Shown here piece after piece: positions 29,720 through 40,400 of a DNA stretch of 64,000 nt. A program made the translations under genes and the position numbers. The DNA comes from Haliscomenobacter sp. GTDB taxonomy: Bacteria > Bacteroidota > Bacteroidia > Chitinophagales > Saprospiraceae. How positions within the stretch are numbered: the first letter of the stretch is position 1; every line of letters starts with the position of its first letter. The notes beneath the pieces are model-generated. The model made no database searches. It saw only the letters and a list, made by a program, of their open reading frames with translations, and was not told where the DNA came from. The stretch covers positions 842,677-906,676 of the forward strand of contig JADJPL010000001.1 of the NCBI GenBank assembly GCA_016713275.1. The letters run 5' to 3'.

Positions 29720-30694
29720 TCAGATTAGGCCTTCCCGGATGAGGTCGTGCAGGTGGATGACGCCGAGGTAAGTCTGATCGTCGCCGCAAACCAGCAATTG
29801 GGTAATGCTGTGGTTGCGCATCATCCCCAGCGCTTCCACGGCCATAGCTTCCGGGTGGATGGTTTTGGGATGAGGAGACATGATGTCCCGGGCGAAGAGG
29901 GAGGAAAAGTCGCGGTTTTTTTCCAGCATCCGGCGCAGGTCGCCATCGGTGATAATGCCCAGCAGGCGCTGGTGCTCGTCCACCACGGCGGCCATTCCGA
30001 GTCGTTTGGACGTCATTTCGATGATGGTTTGCTGGAGGCTGTCGCCCGGAAAGACGGCAGGCTGTTCGTTGAGGGGATAGAGGTCGTTGACCCGCAGGTA
30101 GAGCTGTTTGCCCAGGGCGCCACCGGGGTGGTACTGGGCAAAATCCTGGGGCGTGAACCCTCTGAGCGCGAGCAAGGCCGTCGCCATGGCGTCTCCCAGC
30201 GCCATTTGGGCGGTGGTGGAAGCGGTTGGGGCGAGGTTGTTGGGGTCGGCCTCCTGGTCAATGGGCGTCAGCAGCACGAAATCGGCCTGCCGCCCCAGGA
30301 AGGAATCTTTCCGGCTGACCATCCCCACCAGTAAGTTGCCCATATGCCGGACGAGCGGGGTAAGCACTTTGATCTCGGGGGTCTCTCCGCTCTTGGAGAG
30401 GCAAATCACGATATCGTCGGGCCGGATCATGCCCAGGTCGCCATGAATGGCGTCGGCAGCGTGGAGAAAACTGGCCGGGGTGCCCGTGGAATTGAACGTG
30501 GCTACAATCTTTTGCGCGACCAAAGCGCTTTTCCCAATCCCGGTCACAATCGTCCGTCCGGAAGATTCAAAAATAGCTTGCACCACCGAAACAAAGCCGG
30601 ATTCCAGGCTTTGCCGGAGCTTGTGTAACGTTTCCGCTTCAATTTCCAGGGTGCGGCGGGCGGTCTCCAGAATAAGCGCTTCGGTTTTCCCCAT
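29720..30694 (-). CDS. kdsD: Arabinose-5-phosphate isomerase (KpsF/GutQ type)
   Basis: Converts ribulose-5-phosphate to arabinose-5-phosphate, the first committed step of Kdo for lipopolysaccharide. The 324-residue product has a SIS domain (GRTIVTGIGKSALVAQKIVATFNSTGTPASFLH, read in pieces, with CLSKSGETPE downstream) and two C-terminal CBS domains near residues 205-324 (AAVVDEHQRLLGIITDGDLRRML). The gap to the downstream lipoprotein is 6 bases. Confidence 0.93.
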   Translation of the reverse strand: MGKTEALILETARRTLEIEAETLHKLRQSLESGFVSVVQAIFESSGRTIVTGIGKSALVAQKIVATFNSTGTPASFLHAADAIHGDLGMIRPDDIVICLSKSGETPEIKVLTPLVRHMGNLLVGMVSRKDSFLGRQADFVLLTPIDQEADPNNLAPTASTTAQMALGDAMATALLALRGFTPQDFAQYHPGGALGKQLYLRVNDLYPLNEQPAVFPGDSLQQTIIEMTSKRLGMAAVVDEHQRLLGIITDGDLRRMLEKNRDFSSLFARDIMSPHPKTIHPEAMAVEALGMMRNHSITQLLVCGDDQTYLGVIHLHDLIREGLI

Positions 30695-30975
30695 TTTTTT
30701 ACTATTTTGGGCAGCTTTTCAAATAGCGGCCCGGAAACGCGTGAATGCAAAGAATTGAAAAAAAAGGGTTCGAAATGAGTAAGCCCCGATTTTTTTTCTT
30801 TAATTTTAGAATGCGGGTTTGCATGCTGCCTGGCAGGGAGCCGGGTACATGGACCCAATGCGATTTGTGTTAGCCTGGAAGCCGTTACCCAAAGGATCAT
30901 TTAAACCAAGACTCGGTCCTGGGTTTCGTTTCGAAAAACAAAACTACGTCAAAAACTCGGTTCAAAGTAAGCGCC

Positions 30976-33174
30976 ATGATGGCAACACAAGAAACTTTGC
31001 AAGAAGCCCTTCAGAAACACTTCGGTTTTGATACGTTCAAGGGAAACCAGGAATCGATCATTTCCAGCATTTTACAGGGTAAGGACACCTTCGTGATCAT
31101 GCCTACCGGCGGCGGAAAATCCTTATGCTACCAACTACCCGCCCTGATGCTGGAAGGAACCGCCCTGGTGATTTCCCCCCTGATCGCCCTGATGAAAAAC
31201 CAGGTGGACTCCATCCGGGGGTACAGCCAAAACGACGATGTGGCCCACTTCCTCAATTCTTCCCTGACCAAGGCCCAAATGAAGCAGGTGAAGCAGGATA
31301 TCGCCGACAAGCACACCAAACTGCTTTTTATCGCTCCGGAGACCCTTACCAAAGACGAAAACATCGAGTTTTTCCGCCAGGTCAACGTCTCCTTTGTCGC
31401 GGTCGACGAAGCGCACTGCATCTCGGAATGGGGCCACGATTTTCGGCCGGAATACCGCCGGATTCGCTCCATGCTCGATGCCATCAATCCCACCACGCCT
31501 ATCATCGCCCTTACTGCGACGGCCACCCCCAAAGTGCAGTCGGATATCGTCAAAAACCTGGGGATGCGCGACGAACAAACGTATTTCTCTTCCTTCAACC
31601 GCGAAAACCTCTACTACGAAGTCCGCCCGAAAGGCAGACCCGAGCAGGCCCTGAAGCAAATCGTTCACATTATCAAAGCCGTCTCCGGCCAGTCCGGAAT
31701 CATCTACGTGCAAAGCCGCCGAGCCGCCGAAGAGATTGCCAAATCCCTTCAGGTCAACGATATCAAAGCCGCGCCTTACCACGCCGGGCTCGACGCCAAA
31801 ACGCGCTCCAAAACCCAGGACGAGTTCCTGATGGAAGATGTGGACGTTATTGTGGCGACCATCGCCTTCGGTATGGGCATCGACAAACCCGATGTGCGCT
31901 TCGTTATCCATTACGATATGCCCAAAAGCATCGAAAATTACTATCAGGAGACCGGAAGGGCAGGCCGCGACGGGCTCGAGGGCAGGTGCATCGCTTTTTA
32001 TTCCTATAAAGACATCCTGAAACTGGAGAAATTTCTGCGCGACAAGCCTGTTGCCGAACGCGAAATGAGTACCCAGCTCATGCAGGAAGTCATGGCCTAT
32101 GCCGAAACCAACGCCTGCCGCCGCCGTTTCCTCCTTCATTATTTCGGCGAGGAGTACGACGAATCGAAATGCGACGACAAATGCGACAACTGCCTCCACC
32201 CCAAAGAAAAAATTGAAGCCAGCAAGGAAATCCAGATCGCCGTCAAAGCCGTGAAGGACCTTCATGAAAATTACGCCATGAAGACCCTCATCGATTATAT
32301 CCTCGGCAACGAAACCAAAGAAATCAAAGACTTCGGTTTCTCCAAAAAGAAGCGCTTCGGCATGGGCAAGGATAAAGACGGGAATTTCTGGAGCTCTGTT
32401 ATCCGTCATGCCCTCCTCAATGGCTTGCTGGTGAAAGATATCGAAAGCTACGGTCTCTTAAAGGTTACGGAAAAAGGCCACGCCTACGCTTCGGATCCCT
32501 TTCCTATTCAGATCCCTCTGAATATCGATTACGAAAAGGAACCTTCCGATCACTCAGAAGAATCCGGACGGACGGCCGTTCTCGACGAAACCCTCGTCAA
32601 ACTGCTCAAGGACCTGCGCCGGCAGGAGGCCAAACGCCACAACGTCCCTCCATACGTGATCTTTCAGGATCCGTCGATGGAGGATATGGCCACCCAGTAT
32701 CCGGTCTCGATGGAGGACATGACCCAGATCACGGGCGTTAGCCGGGGGAAAGCCCTCCGCTATGGGAAAGCCTTCGTGGAGCTCATCCGAAAGTACGTGG
32801 AAGAAAACGATATCGAACGGCCTACGGATTTTGTGGTTAAGCAGGTGGCCAACAAATCCAAGGTCAAGATCGGCATCATTCAGGCCATCGACCGCAAAAT
32901 CCCTCTGGAGGATATTGCTTTTTCCAACAACCTTACCATGGATGAACTGCTGGACGAGCTGTACGCTATTGTGCTGTCCGGCACCAAGGTAAACATCGAT
33001 TATTATCTCGACGAGATGATCGATGAATACGCCCGGGAAGAGATCTACGACTATTTTTTGACCTCCACCGAGGATTCGGTAGAGAAGGCGTATAAAGCCT
33101 TAAAAGAAGAGGATATCCGCATGGAAGAAATTCAGCTGGTCCGGATCAAATTCCTGTCCGAACTGGCCAATTAA
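30976..33174 (+). CDS. recQ: ATP-dependent DNA helicase RecQ
   Basis: A 3'-5' helicase in recombination and replication repair. The 732-residue protein has motif I PTGGGKSLCYQLPAL near residue 41, DEAHCISEWGHDFRP (DEAH box), and motif VI QETGRAGRDG. The zinc site is CRRRFLLHYFGEEYDESKCDDKCDNC with four cysteines (described, not contiguous in full). An HRDC domain occupies roughly residues 525-610, followed by a lineage-specific C-terminal extension. A second ATG at 30979 is also possible. The gene precedes aroQ by 12 bases. Confidence 0.96.
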   Translation: MMATQETLQEALQKHFGFDTFKGNQESIISSILQGKDTFVIMPTGGGKSLCYQLPALMLEGTALVISPLIALMKNQVDSIRGYSQNDDVAHFLNSSLTKAQMKQVKQDIADKHTKLLFIAPETLTKDENIEFFRQVNVSFVAVDEAHCISEWGHDFRPEYRRIRSMLDAINPTTPIIALTATATPKVQSDIVKNLGMRDEQTYFSSFNRENLYYEVRPKGRPEQALKQIVHIIKAVSGQSGIIYVQSRRAAEEIAKSLQVNDIKAAPYHAGLDAKTRSKTQDEFLMEDVDVIVATIAFGMGIDKPDVRFVIHYDMPKSIENYYQETGRAGRDGLEGRCIAFYSYKDILKLEKFLRDKPVAEREMSTQLMQEVMAYAETNACRRRFLLHYFGEEYDESKCDDKCDNCLHPKEKIEASKEIQIAVKAVKDLHENYAMKTLIDYILGNETKEIKDFGFSKKKRFGMGKDKDGNFWSSVIRHALLNGLLVKDIESYGLLKVTEKGHAYASDPFPIQIPLNIDYEKEPSDHSEESGRTAVLDETLVKLLKDLRRQEAKRHNVPPYVIFQDPSMEDMATQYPVSMEDMTQITGVSRGKALRYGKAFVELIRKYVEENDIERPTDFVVKQVANKSKVKIGIIQAIDRKIPLEDIAFSNNLTMDELLDELYAIVLSGTKVNIDYYLDEMIDEYAREEIYDYFLTSTEDSVEKAYKALKEEDIRMEEIQLVRIKFLSELAN

Positions 33175-33186
33175 ACTGGTAAGGCG

Positions 33187-33606
33187 ATGAAAATCCTGAT
33201 CATCAACGGCCCGAACCTCAACTTACTGGGCGTGCGCGATCCGGAAATTTATGGACGCGAGACCTTCGAAGAATTTTTCCTCGAGCTCCAGGCCGAATAT
33301 CCTACCGTTACCCTGCACTATTTCCAAAGCAACCACGAAGGCGACCTGATCGACAAACTCCACGAAGCGGGCTTCGGCTACGATGGCATCGTATTGAATG
33401 CAGGCGCCTATACCCACACGTCGATCGCGCTCGCCGACGCTATTGGGGGTATCCGCACGCCGGTGGTGGAGGTCCACATCTCCAACGTCCACGCCCGGGA
33501 GCCGTTCCGGCATACCTCCTTCCTGGCCGCCAAATGCGCGGGCAGCATCGTGGGGTTAGGGCTCAAAGGATATGAACTGGCCATCGAATATTTTCTATCC
33601 TTGTAA
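33187..33606 (+). CDS. aroQ: Type II 3-dehydroquinate dehydratase
   Basis: Third step of the shikimate pathway, dehydrating 3-dehydroquinate. The 139-residue protein matches the small dodecameric type II family: INGPNLNLLGVRDPEIYG near the start, with the catalytic tyrosine in EIYG, LNAGAYTHTSIALADAI, and VEVHISNVHAREPFRHTS. It lies 12 bases after recQ and is probably co-transcribed. Confidence 0.95.
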   Translation: MKILIINGPNLNLLGVRDPEIYGRETFEEFFLELQAEYPTVTLHYFQSNHEGDLIDKLHEAGFGYDGIVLNAGAYTHTSIALADAIGGIRTPVVEVHISNVHAREPFRHTSFLAAKCAGSIVGLGLKGYELAIEYFLSL

Positions 33607-33615
33607 GGCTGGTTG

Positions 33616-33694
33616 CACCCTACCGGACATTTTGGGAAGTTTCGCAAACCTGGAAGGTCTGGGCGCCAGGAAAACGAAAATGTCCAGTAGGGTG
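33616..33694. repeat. Nested palindromic element, copy 1
   Basis: 79 bp with 18 bp terminal inverted repeats (left CACCCTACCGGACATTTT, one mismatch to the right arm). The interior GTTTCGCAAACCTGGAAGGTCTGG matches copy 2 at 47.7 kb, but 13 bases of the left half of the inner hairpin are missing. It starts 10 bases after the aroQ stop codon. Confidence 0.8.
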
Positions 33695-33813
33695 GACTGG
33701 TTTGGCGCCAATAATCCAAAAATTGTCGTCTGCCAACGGTCTTCCGCCCGACTTTCCCTTCCGGAAATATCAATATTTGTTTAACATTGCGCAGCGCTCT
33801 AAATACCGGCTGT

Positions 33814-36800
33814 ATGTTGCGAAAGCTATTCTTGGGATTTTGTTTCCTTTTGCCCGCCTTCCTGCTTACGGGGCAGACCGCTTTATCCGGAAAAGTAACG
33901 GACGAAGACTCTGGCGCCCCCGTCGAATTTGCCACCGTGGCCTTATATAAAAACGGGGTCCTCATCACCGGCCAGGAAACGGACGACAAAGGCAACTTTA
34001 ATTTTCCGGATATCGACCCCGGCACCTACGATGTCGAAGCGTCGTTTACGGGCTACCAGCCCCGGCGGATTACCGGAGTAAAGGTTTTGGCCAGCAAGGT
34101 CAACAAACTGGATATTGTAATCAGCACCGGAGGCGGTATCGTCCTCGACGAGATTCAGGTCACGGAGTACCGGATTCCTTTGGTTGAACAGGACAATACG
34201 ACGTCCGGGCAGGTGATCACCAGCGAAACCATCCGCAATCTGCCCACCCGCAGCATCAACGCCCTCGCTGCCACCGCTGCAGGGCTTGCTTCCGCGGATG
34301 AGGGCGGCGCGATCACCGTGCGTGGATCGAGGGCGACCTCCACCGACTATTACATCGACGGAATCCGTATCCAGGGCAGTCTCATTCCCGAATCGGAGAT
34401 CGACCAGCTTCAGGTGATTACCGGCGGCGTCGAAGCCCAATACGGCGACGTGACCGGCGGGATCATTTCGATCACGACCAAACGCTCCTCCGGAAAATTT
34501 GCCGGCTCCGCCGAACTCGAAACCTCTTCCGGGGTGACCCCCTACGGAAATACCCTGGCAGGGCTCAGTCTTTCCGGCCCTATCCTCCGCAACGCCAAAG
34601 GCCTTTCCATCCTGGGGTACCGTTTCTCCGGCCGTTACACGTACCGGATAGACGACGACCCTTCCGCTGTGCCTATTTACCGGATCCGGGAGGATAAGCT
34701 TCTGGAACTGGAGGCCAACCCCGTTCTGTTGCAATCCGGCTCCTTACTCGTAGCTGCCGATTTCCTCACTGCCGGCGATGTGGAAACCGGAAAGGTGCGG
34801 CCTTTTGAAGAAAGCGAACGCCTGGATGTCAACGTCGTCCTCGACGCGTATCTCAGCGACGCGATCGATCTTTCGTTTACCGGGTCTTATGCCGACTCCA
34901 AAAACCGGTTTACGCCCGATCTCTCCTGGCGGACGCTCAATAGCCACAACAACCCCTACAGCACCGGAGGCACGACCCGCGGGCTCGTAAAATTCCGCCA
35001 CCGCCTGGGCGGAGCTAAAAAGGGTTTGATCCAGAACGCTTCCTATACCCTCCAGTTTGGTTTTGAACGGTCGGATGGGGAAACTTCCGATCACCGCCAT
35101 GGATTCAATTATTTCGATTACGGCTATATCGGGAAGTTCGACATCGATTGGGTGCCCACGTTCTCGGTGCAGTTTGACCAGGCCCTCCAGCGCGATGTGC
35201 TGCGGCATACGGATTACCGGCAGGTACTCCGAGGCTATGAACCGGCCGCCGTCAACCCCGTGCTGGCCAACTACAACAACGCGCTTGGACTGACCCCCGG
35301 CGAAGGGATTAACTCCCAGGTAGGCAAATATATTCTTTCCGATGTTTTCGACGACCAGTCGGTACTTTCGCGCGGGTCGTTTATCGCGCCGAATGGCTTT
35401 ATTTCCGGCGTATTCAGCAATTCCTGGGGATTCCACACCAACGTGGGGTGGGTGTACAACTCGGCCTCCACCGGGCAGAACGACGTGTACACCGCTAACG
35501 CCCGGTTCAACTTCGATCTGGCCTCCAAAAACTCCGACAAAGGCCGCCACAACATCCAGGCCGGGTTCATCTATGAACAACGGGCCGACCGCGGCTACAG
35601 CGTGGCGCCCCGCGACTTGTGGGAAGTGGCCCGCCAGCAGGCCAACAGCCATATCCAGGGTATCGCCCCCGGCGCCGACACCGTCGGGTATATCGATATC
35701 CCCAATGCCGCCCAGACCCCGCTCCTGGAAGTTTCTATCTCCGAAGATTCCGACAACCGCTTCTATCGTGCGATCCGCGAAAGCCTGGGATTGCCGCTGA
35801 ACGCCTTCGTTAATATCGACGGCCTTACCCCGGATCAACTCCGGATGGACATGTTTTCCGCCAAAGAACTCAACGACCAGGGCGTGATTGGGTATTTTGG
35901 GTACGACTACCTGGGCAACCCCTTCAATGGCGCCTTTGAAGACTTTTTCACCGCCACGGACGCCGACGGCGTCCGCACCTTCCCGGTCGCGCCCAACCGG
36001 CCCGTTTACGGCGCCGCCTATATTCAGGACAAATTCACCTTCCGGGATATTATCTTCCGCCTCGGCGTTCGTATCGACCGCTACGATGCCAATACCCGCG
36101 TGCTCCACGACCCTTATGCCTTATATGAAGTCATTGGCGCCTCGGAATACCATTCCCGGTTTGGCGGCGAGCAGCCTGGCAACGTCGGCGATGATTTTAA
36201 GGTCTATCTCGACGATACCGGAAGCAACATCCAGGCTTACCGCGACGGAGACCAGTGGTTCCGCGCCAATGGAACTCCCGTGAACAGCCCGATCGACATC
36301 TTCACCGGCGGATTGGTCTTCCCCCGCTACCGCGACGACCGCGCCCAGGCCAATCCCAACTTTATCAAAGCCCGCGACTTCGACCCCTCCGTTTCTTTCC
36401 GGGACTACCAGCCCCAGATCAACGTCATGCCCCGCCTGGCATTTTCGTTCCCGATCTCGGAAGCCTCCAACTTCTTTGCCAACTACGACGTGCTGGTCCA
36501 GCGGCCTTCGTCCAATACGATCGCCACCCCTGCCGACTATTTTTATTTTACCGACAATCCATTTTCCGTAAAAAAATAATCCGGACCTCCAGCCGGAGCG
36601 CACCATCACCTTCGAGGTGGGTTTCCAGCAGCAATTGTCCAAATCGTCCAAAATCAAAATCTCTTCCTACGTGCGGGAGATGCGCGATATGATTCAGGTG
36701 CGCACCTTTTTCCCTGTACCTGTGATCAGCCAGTACACCACCTACGACAACCTGGATTTCGGTACCGTAAAAGGGTTTTCTTTTGAATATGAACTGCGCC

Positions 36801-37453
36801 GGACCGGCAACACCTCCCTGATGGCCAACTACACCATCCAGTTCGCGGAAGGCACCGGGTCGGATGCGAATTCCCAGCGCGGCCTCACGAGCCGCGGGAA
36901 CCTGCGTACCCTTTTCCCGCTGAACTTTGACGAACGCCACCGCATCAACCTCAACTTTGACTACCGCTTCCTTTCCGGCAACGCGTATACCGGTCCGGAG
37001 TTTATGGGCGCCAAAATCCTCGCCAACACCGGGATCAATTTCCAGGGAATCGCCGTTTCCGGCCGGCCCTATACCGCCCAGCAAACGCCGCTGGAATTGA
37101 GCGGCGCCCAGACGATCGGCTCCCTCAACGGCGCCCGAAAACCCTGGACCCTTTCGGTGAACCTGCGCGTGGACAAGACCTTTGCCGTAACCAAGGGACT
37201 GGACGTCAACGTCTATTGCCGGGTATCCAACCTGCTCGACCGCAGGAACGTCCTGGCTGTATATCCGGTAACCGGTTCCGCCGAAGACGATGGGTTTCTG
37301 GCTTCTGCCAACGGGCAGGATAAATTGCAAACCATTCAAACGTCTGCCCGCCTCGTAGACGCCTACCTGGCTTCCTACCAGTGGCGCATTCTGAATCCCG
37401 GATTTTTTGGCGGTCCCCGCCATATTTTCATCGGTTCAATCGTGAATTTCTGA
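33814..37453 (+). pseudogene. TonB-dependent receptor with CarboxypepD-like domain, frameshifted
   Basis: An outer-membrane receptor of about 1212 residues in two frames. The ATG at 33814 starts a signal peptide (MLRKLFLGFCFLLPAFLL). Next come a carboxypeptidase-like beta-sandwich (ALSGKVTDEDSGAPVEFATV), a plug (TRSINALAATAAGLASADEGGAITVRG, in pieces), and the barrel. The first frame ends at 36579 in FSVKK. An A7 run at 36570-36576 is the break. With six A the frame reads VKNNPDLQPERTITFEVGF and continues to 37453 (a typical NPxLxPE receptor motif). The downstream secreted gene starts 12 bases after the end. The shift is either a homopolymer error or an A7 slippage site. Confidence 0.85.
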
Positions 37454-37465
37454 AAACCAGCCGCT

Positions 37466-40400
37466 ATGCGACTTCATATGACTCGTGTCTTTCTGTTTCT
37501 TTGCGTCCTTTGGTCAGGTCCTGCCCACGGGTATATCAACCCGGAATGGGCAAAAAGACCCCGTCCTACCAGTGTGCAGCCCCGCTTTCGGGCCGATTGC
37601 GACAACGCGATTGCTCAGGTCGACCAGGCGATCAACAACGTCCGCGCCCGCCTGACCACCGGGGGCGATGTGTGGTGGAACGGTACGGATGGCCGCTACA
37701 TCGTACCCAAAGTGCCTGCGGGCATTCCCGAAGTATCCTCGATCTACTCCGGCGCCGTTTGGCTCGGCGGCGTCGACCCGGCGGGCAACCTGAAAGTGGC
37801 CGCCCAGACCTTTGGCCGCAGCGGGGGTACGTTTGACTACTACCCCGGCCCGCTCAACCCGGAAAGCGGCCGTACCTCCCAGGATATTTGCGCCAAGTGG
37901 GACCGCTTTTTTGTGGTGAAAGGGGAAAGCGTCCAGGAGCACCTCCGCAACTGGCAAAAGGCCAAGCGCGAAGGCGTGGCTTACAACCCCAAAGATATTC
38001 CCCGCGACATCAAAGGCTGGCCCGCCCGCGGCAACCAGTTCTTCTTCGAAGTCCACCGCTTCGAACTGCCCAACACCTCTCAGGGCCTTGCCGGATTTTG
38101 GGATCAGGACGGCGACGGCGTCTACAACCCCGACAAAGGCGATTTCCCCGTGATCGAAATCCGGGGATGCACCGATAAACCACAGTTCCCCGACGAAATG
38201 ATCTTCTGGATCTACAACGACGCCGGTGGGACTCACGCCGAATCCAGAGGCGATGCCATTCAGATGGAGGTCCAGGTTCAGGCCTTTTCTTATGCGACCA
38301 ACGACGAGATCAACGACATGACTTTTCAGCGCTACAAGCTGATCAACCGGGCGGTGGAAAGCATCGACAGCACCTTCTTCGCCGTTTGGGTCGACCCCGA
38401 CCTGGGGTGCTCGACCGACGACTACGTCGGTTGCGATACCACCCGAAGCCTCGCCTACATCTACAATGAAGACGCGCTGGACGGGCAAACCGGGTGCGCC
38501 TGCCCGGGCGGCGTTAATACCTATTGCGACGAAGTGCCCCTGCTTGGCGTCGACTACTTCCGGGGACCGCTTGATGAAAATGGCGAAGAGATCGGCATGT
38601 CCTCGTTCACCTATTACAACCACGCCGGCGTTGGAGGGCCTCCTCCGGGAACTACCGACCCCTCCACTGCTCAGGAGTACTACAATTACCTTTCCGGTTC
38701 CTGGCGCGACGGAACGCCCTTTACCTATGGCAACGACGCCTATCAGGAAACCTCTTTCCCCCTCCGGTACGCTTTCACGGAGCGCCCCAACGACATCAAC
38801 GGCTGGTCGATGTGTTCGGCAGGCCTTCCGTTTGGCGACCGCCGCACCATTCAGGCTTCCGGCCCCTTCCGCCTGGACCCCGGCGCCGTTAACGAACTGA
38901 TCGTCGGGGTGGTTTGGGTGGCGGATCAAATTTATCCTTGCCCGGACATCAGCAAACTGCTCGAAGCCGACGACATCGCCCAGGCGCTGTTTGATAATTG
39001 CTTCGAACTGACCGACGGCCCCGATGCGCCGGATATCGACTTCCTCGAACTCGACCGCGAAATCGTGGCGATCTTCACCAACGATACCCTGACCTCCAAT
39101 AATGCCTACGAAGCCTATGCCGAGCGCGGCCTCCAGGTTCCTGCCGGGGAAGTAGACAGTTTGTACCGGTTTGAAGGCTATAAACTCTACCAGTTGACCA
39201 GCTCCCAGGTTTCGGTGGCCGACCTCGAAAACCCCGACAAGTCGCGGCTGGTTTACCAGGTCGATGTGCGCAACGGCGTGAGCAAGATTTTTAACTGGAA
39301 GACGGTCGATAACCCCACCGGCCTGGATTACTTCGTTCCAGAACTTAAAGCGGAAGGCCAGAACCAGGGCATACAGCACACGTTCCGGATCACGGAGGAC
39401 CAATTTGCCGAAGGCGACCGCCGCCTCGTCAACCATAAAAAATACTACTTCCTGGCGGTGGCGTACGCCTACAACAACTACAAGCCGTTTGACCCCAAGG
39501 TCAACGTCGGGCAGCGAAAACCTTATCTGGAAGGGCGGCGGAACATCGGCGACGGCGTGAACCCCTTCTATACCGTCATTCCCAGGCCGGTCACCGACCG
39601 CAAGCTGAATGCCTCGTTTGGAGAAGGCGTGGTCGTTACACGCATCGAAGGAGGCGGTACCGGCAACAACTTCCTGGATATGGAGCCGGCCATCCGCCTG
39701 GCCATCATGAACGGAACCTTTAAAGGAGAGATCACCTACCGGCCTGGCCGAAGCCCGCTCCAGGTCAAGATCATCAACCCCCTCGACGTCAAAGACGGCG
39801 TCTTTGAACTTCGGATCACCGATAAGGATTTGAGCGACAGCGAACTGGACGACGCTCCTGTGCGCTGGGAACTCCGCAACCTGACCGACTTCCGCGAGCA
39901 GGTGATCTTCTCCGAGCAAACCCTCGACAAACTCAACGAGCAAATTATCAAACGGTACGGGTTCTCGATCACCCTTGGGCAAACCGAAGACACGGGCGAT
40001 CGGGCAGATGCCACTAATGGCGCTATCGGCTATGAGGAAGAATACCTTTCCGCAGGGGGCGCCCCCTGGTTCTATGGCATCAACGACGGCCTGGAGCCGG
40101 GGTTCCTCGATTTTGACCAGCAGGTATTCGATTTTATCGTTCCGACCAGGCCCTGCAAAACCGACGGATCGCCCGATCCCCAAGACCTGGATCCCAACTT
40201 CCCGTTAAGCCAAATGGGGCAGGGATACTTTGTCCCGTACGTGCTGGCGAATTACTGCAACTTTGAGGCAAGCCGGTTTTCCAAATACATTACCCCGGCC
40301 TGGACGGACATCACCGGCAACAACGTCGCCCTGGGCACCATGCGCCTTCAGGACCTGAACAATGTGGATATTATTCTTACTTCCGATAAGAAATACTGGA

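Noticed and set aside
37514..40183. 889-residue minus-strand open frame
   Set aside because: It is antisense to the secreted-protein gene, whose frame has a signal peptide and T9SS-like end; the antisense frame comes from high GC third positions.
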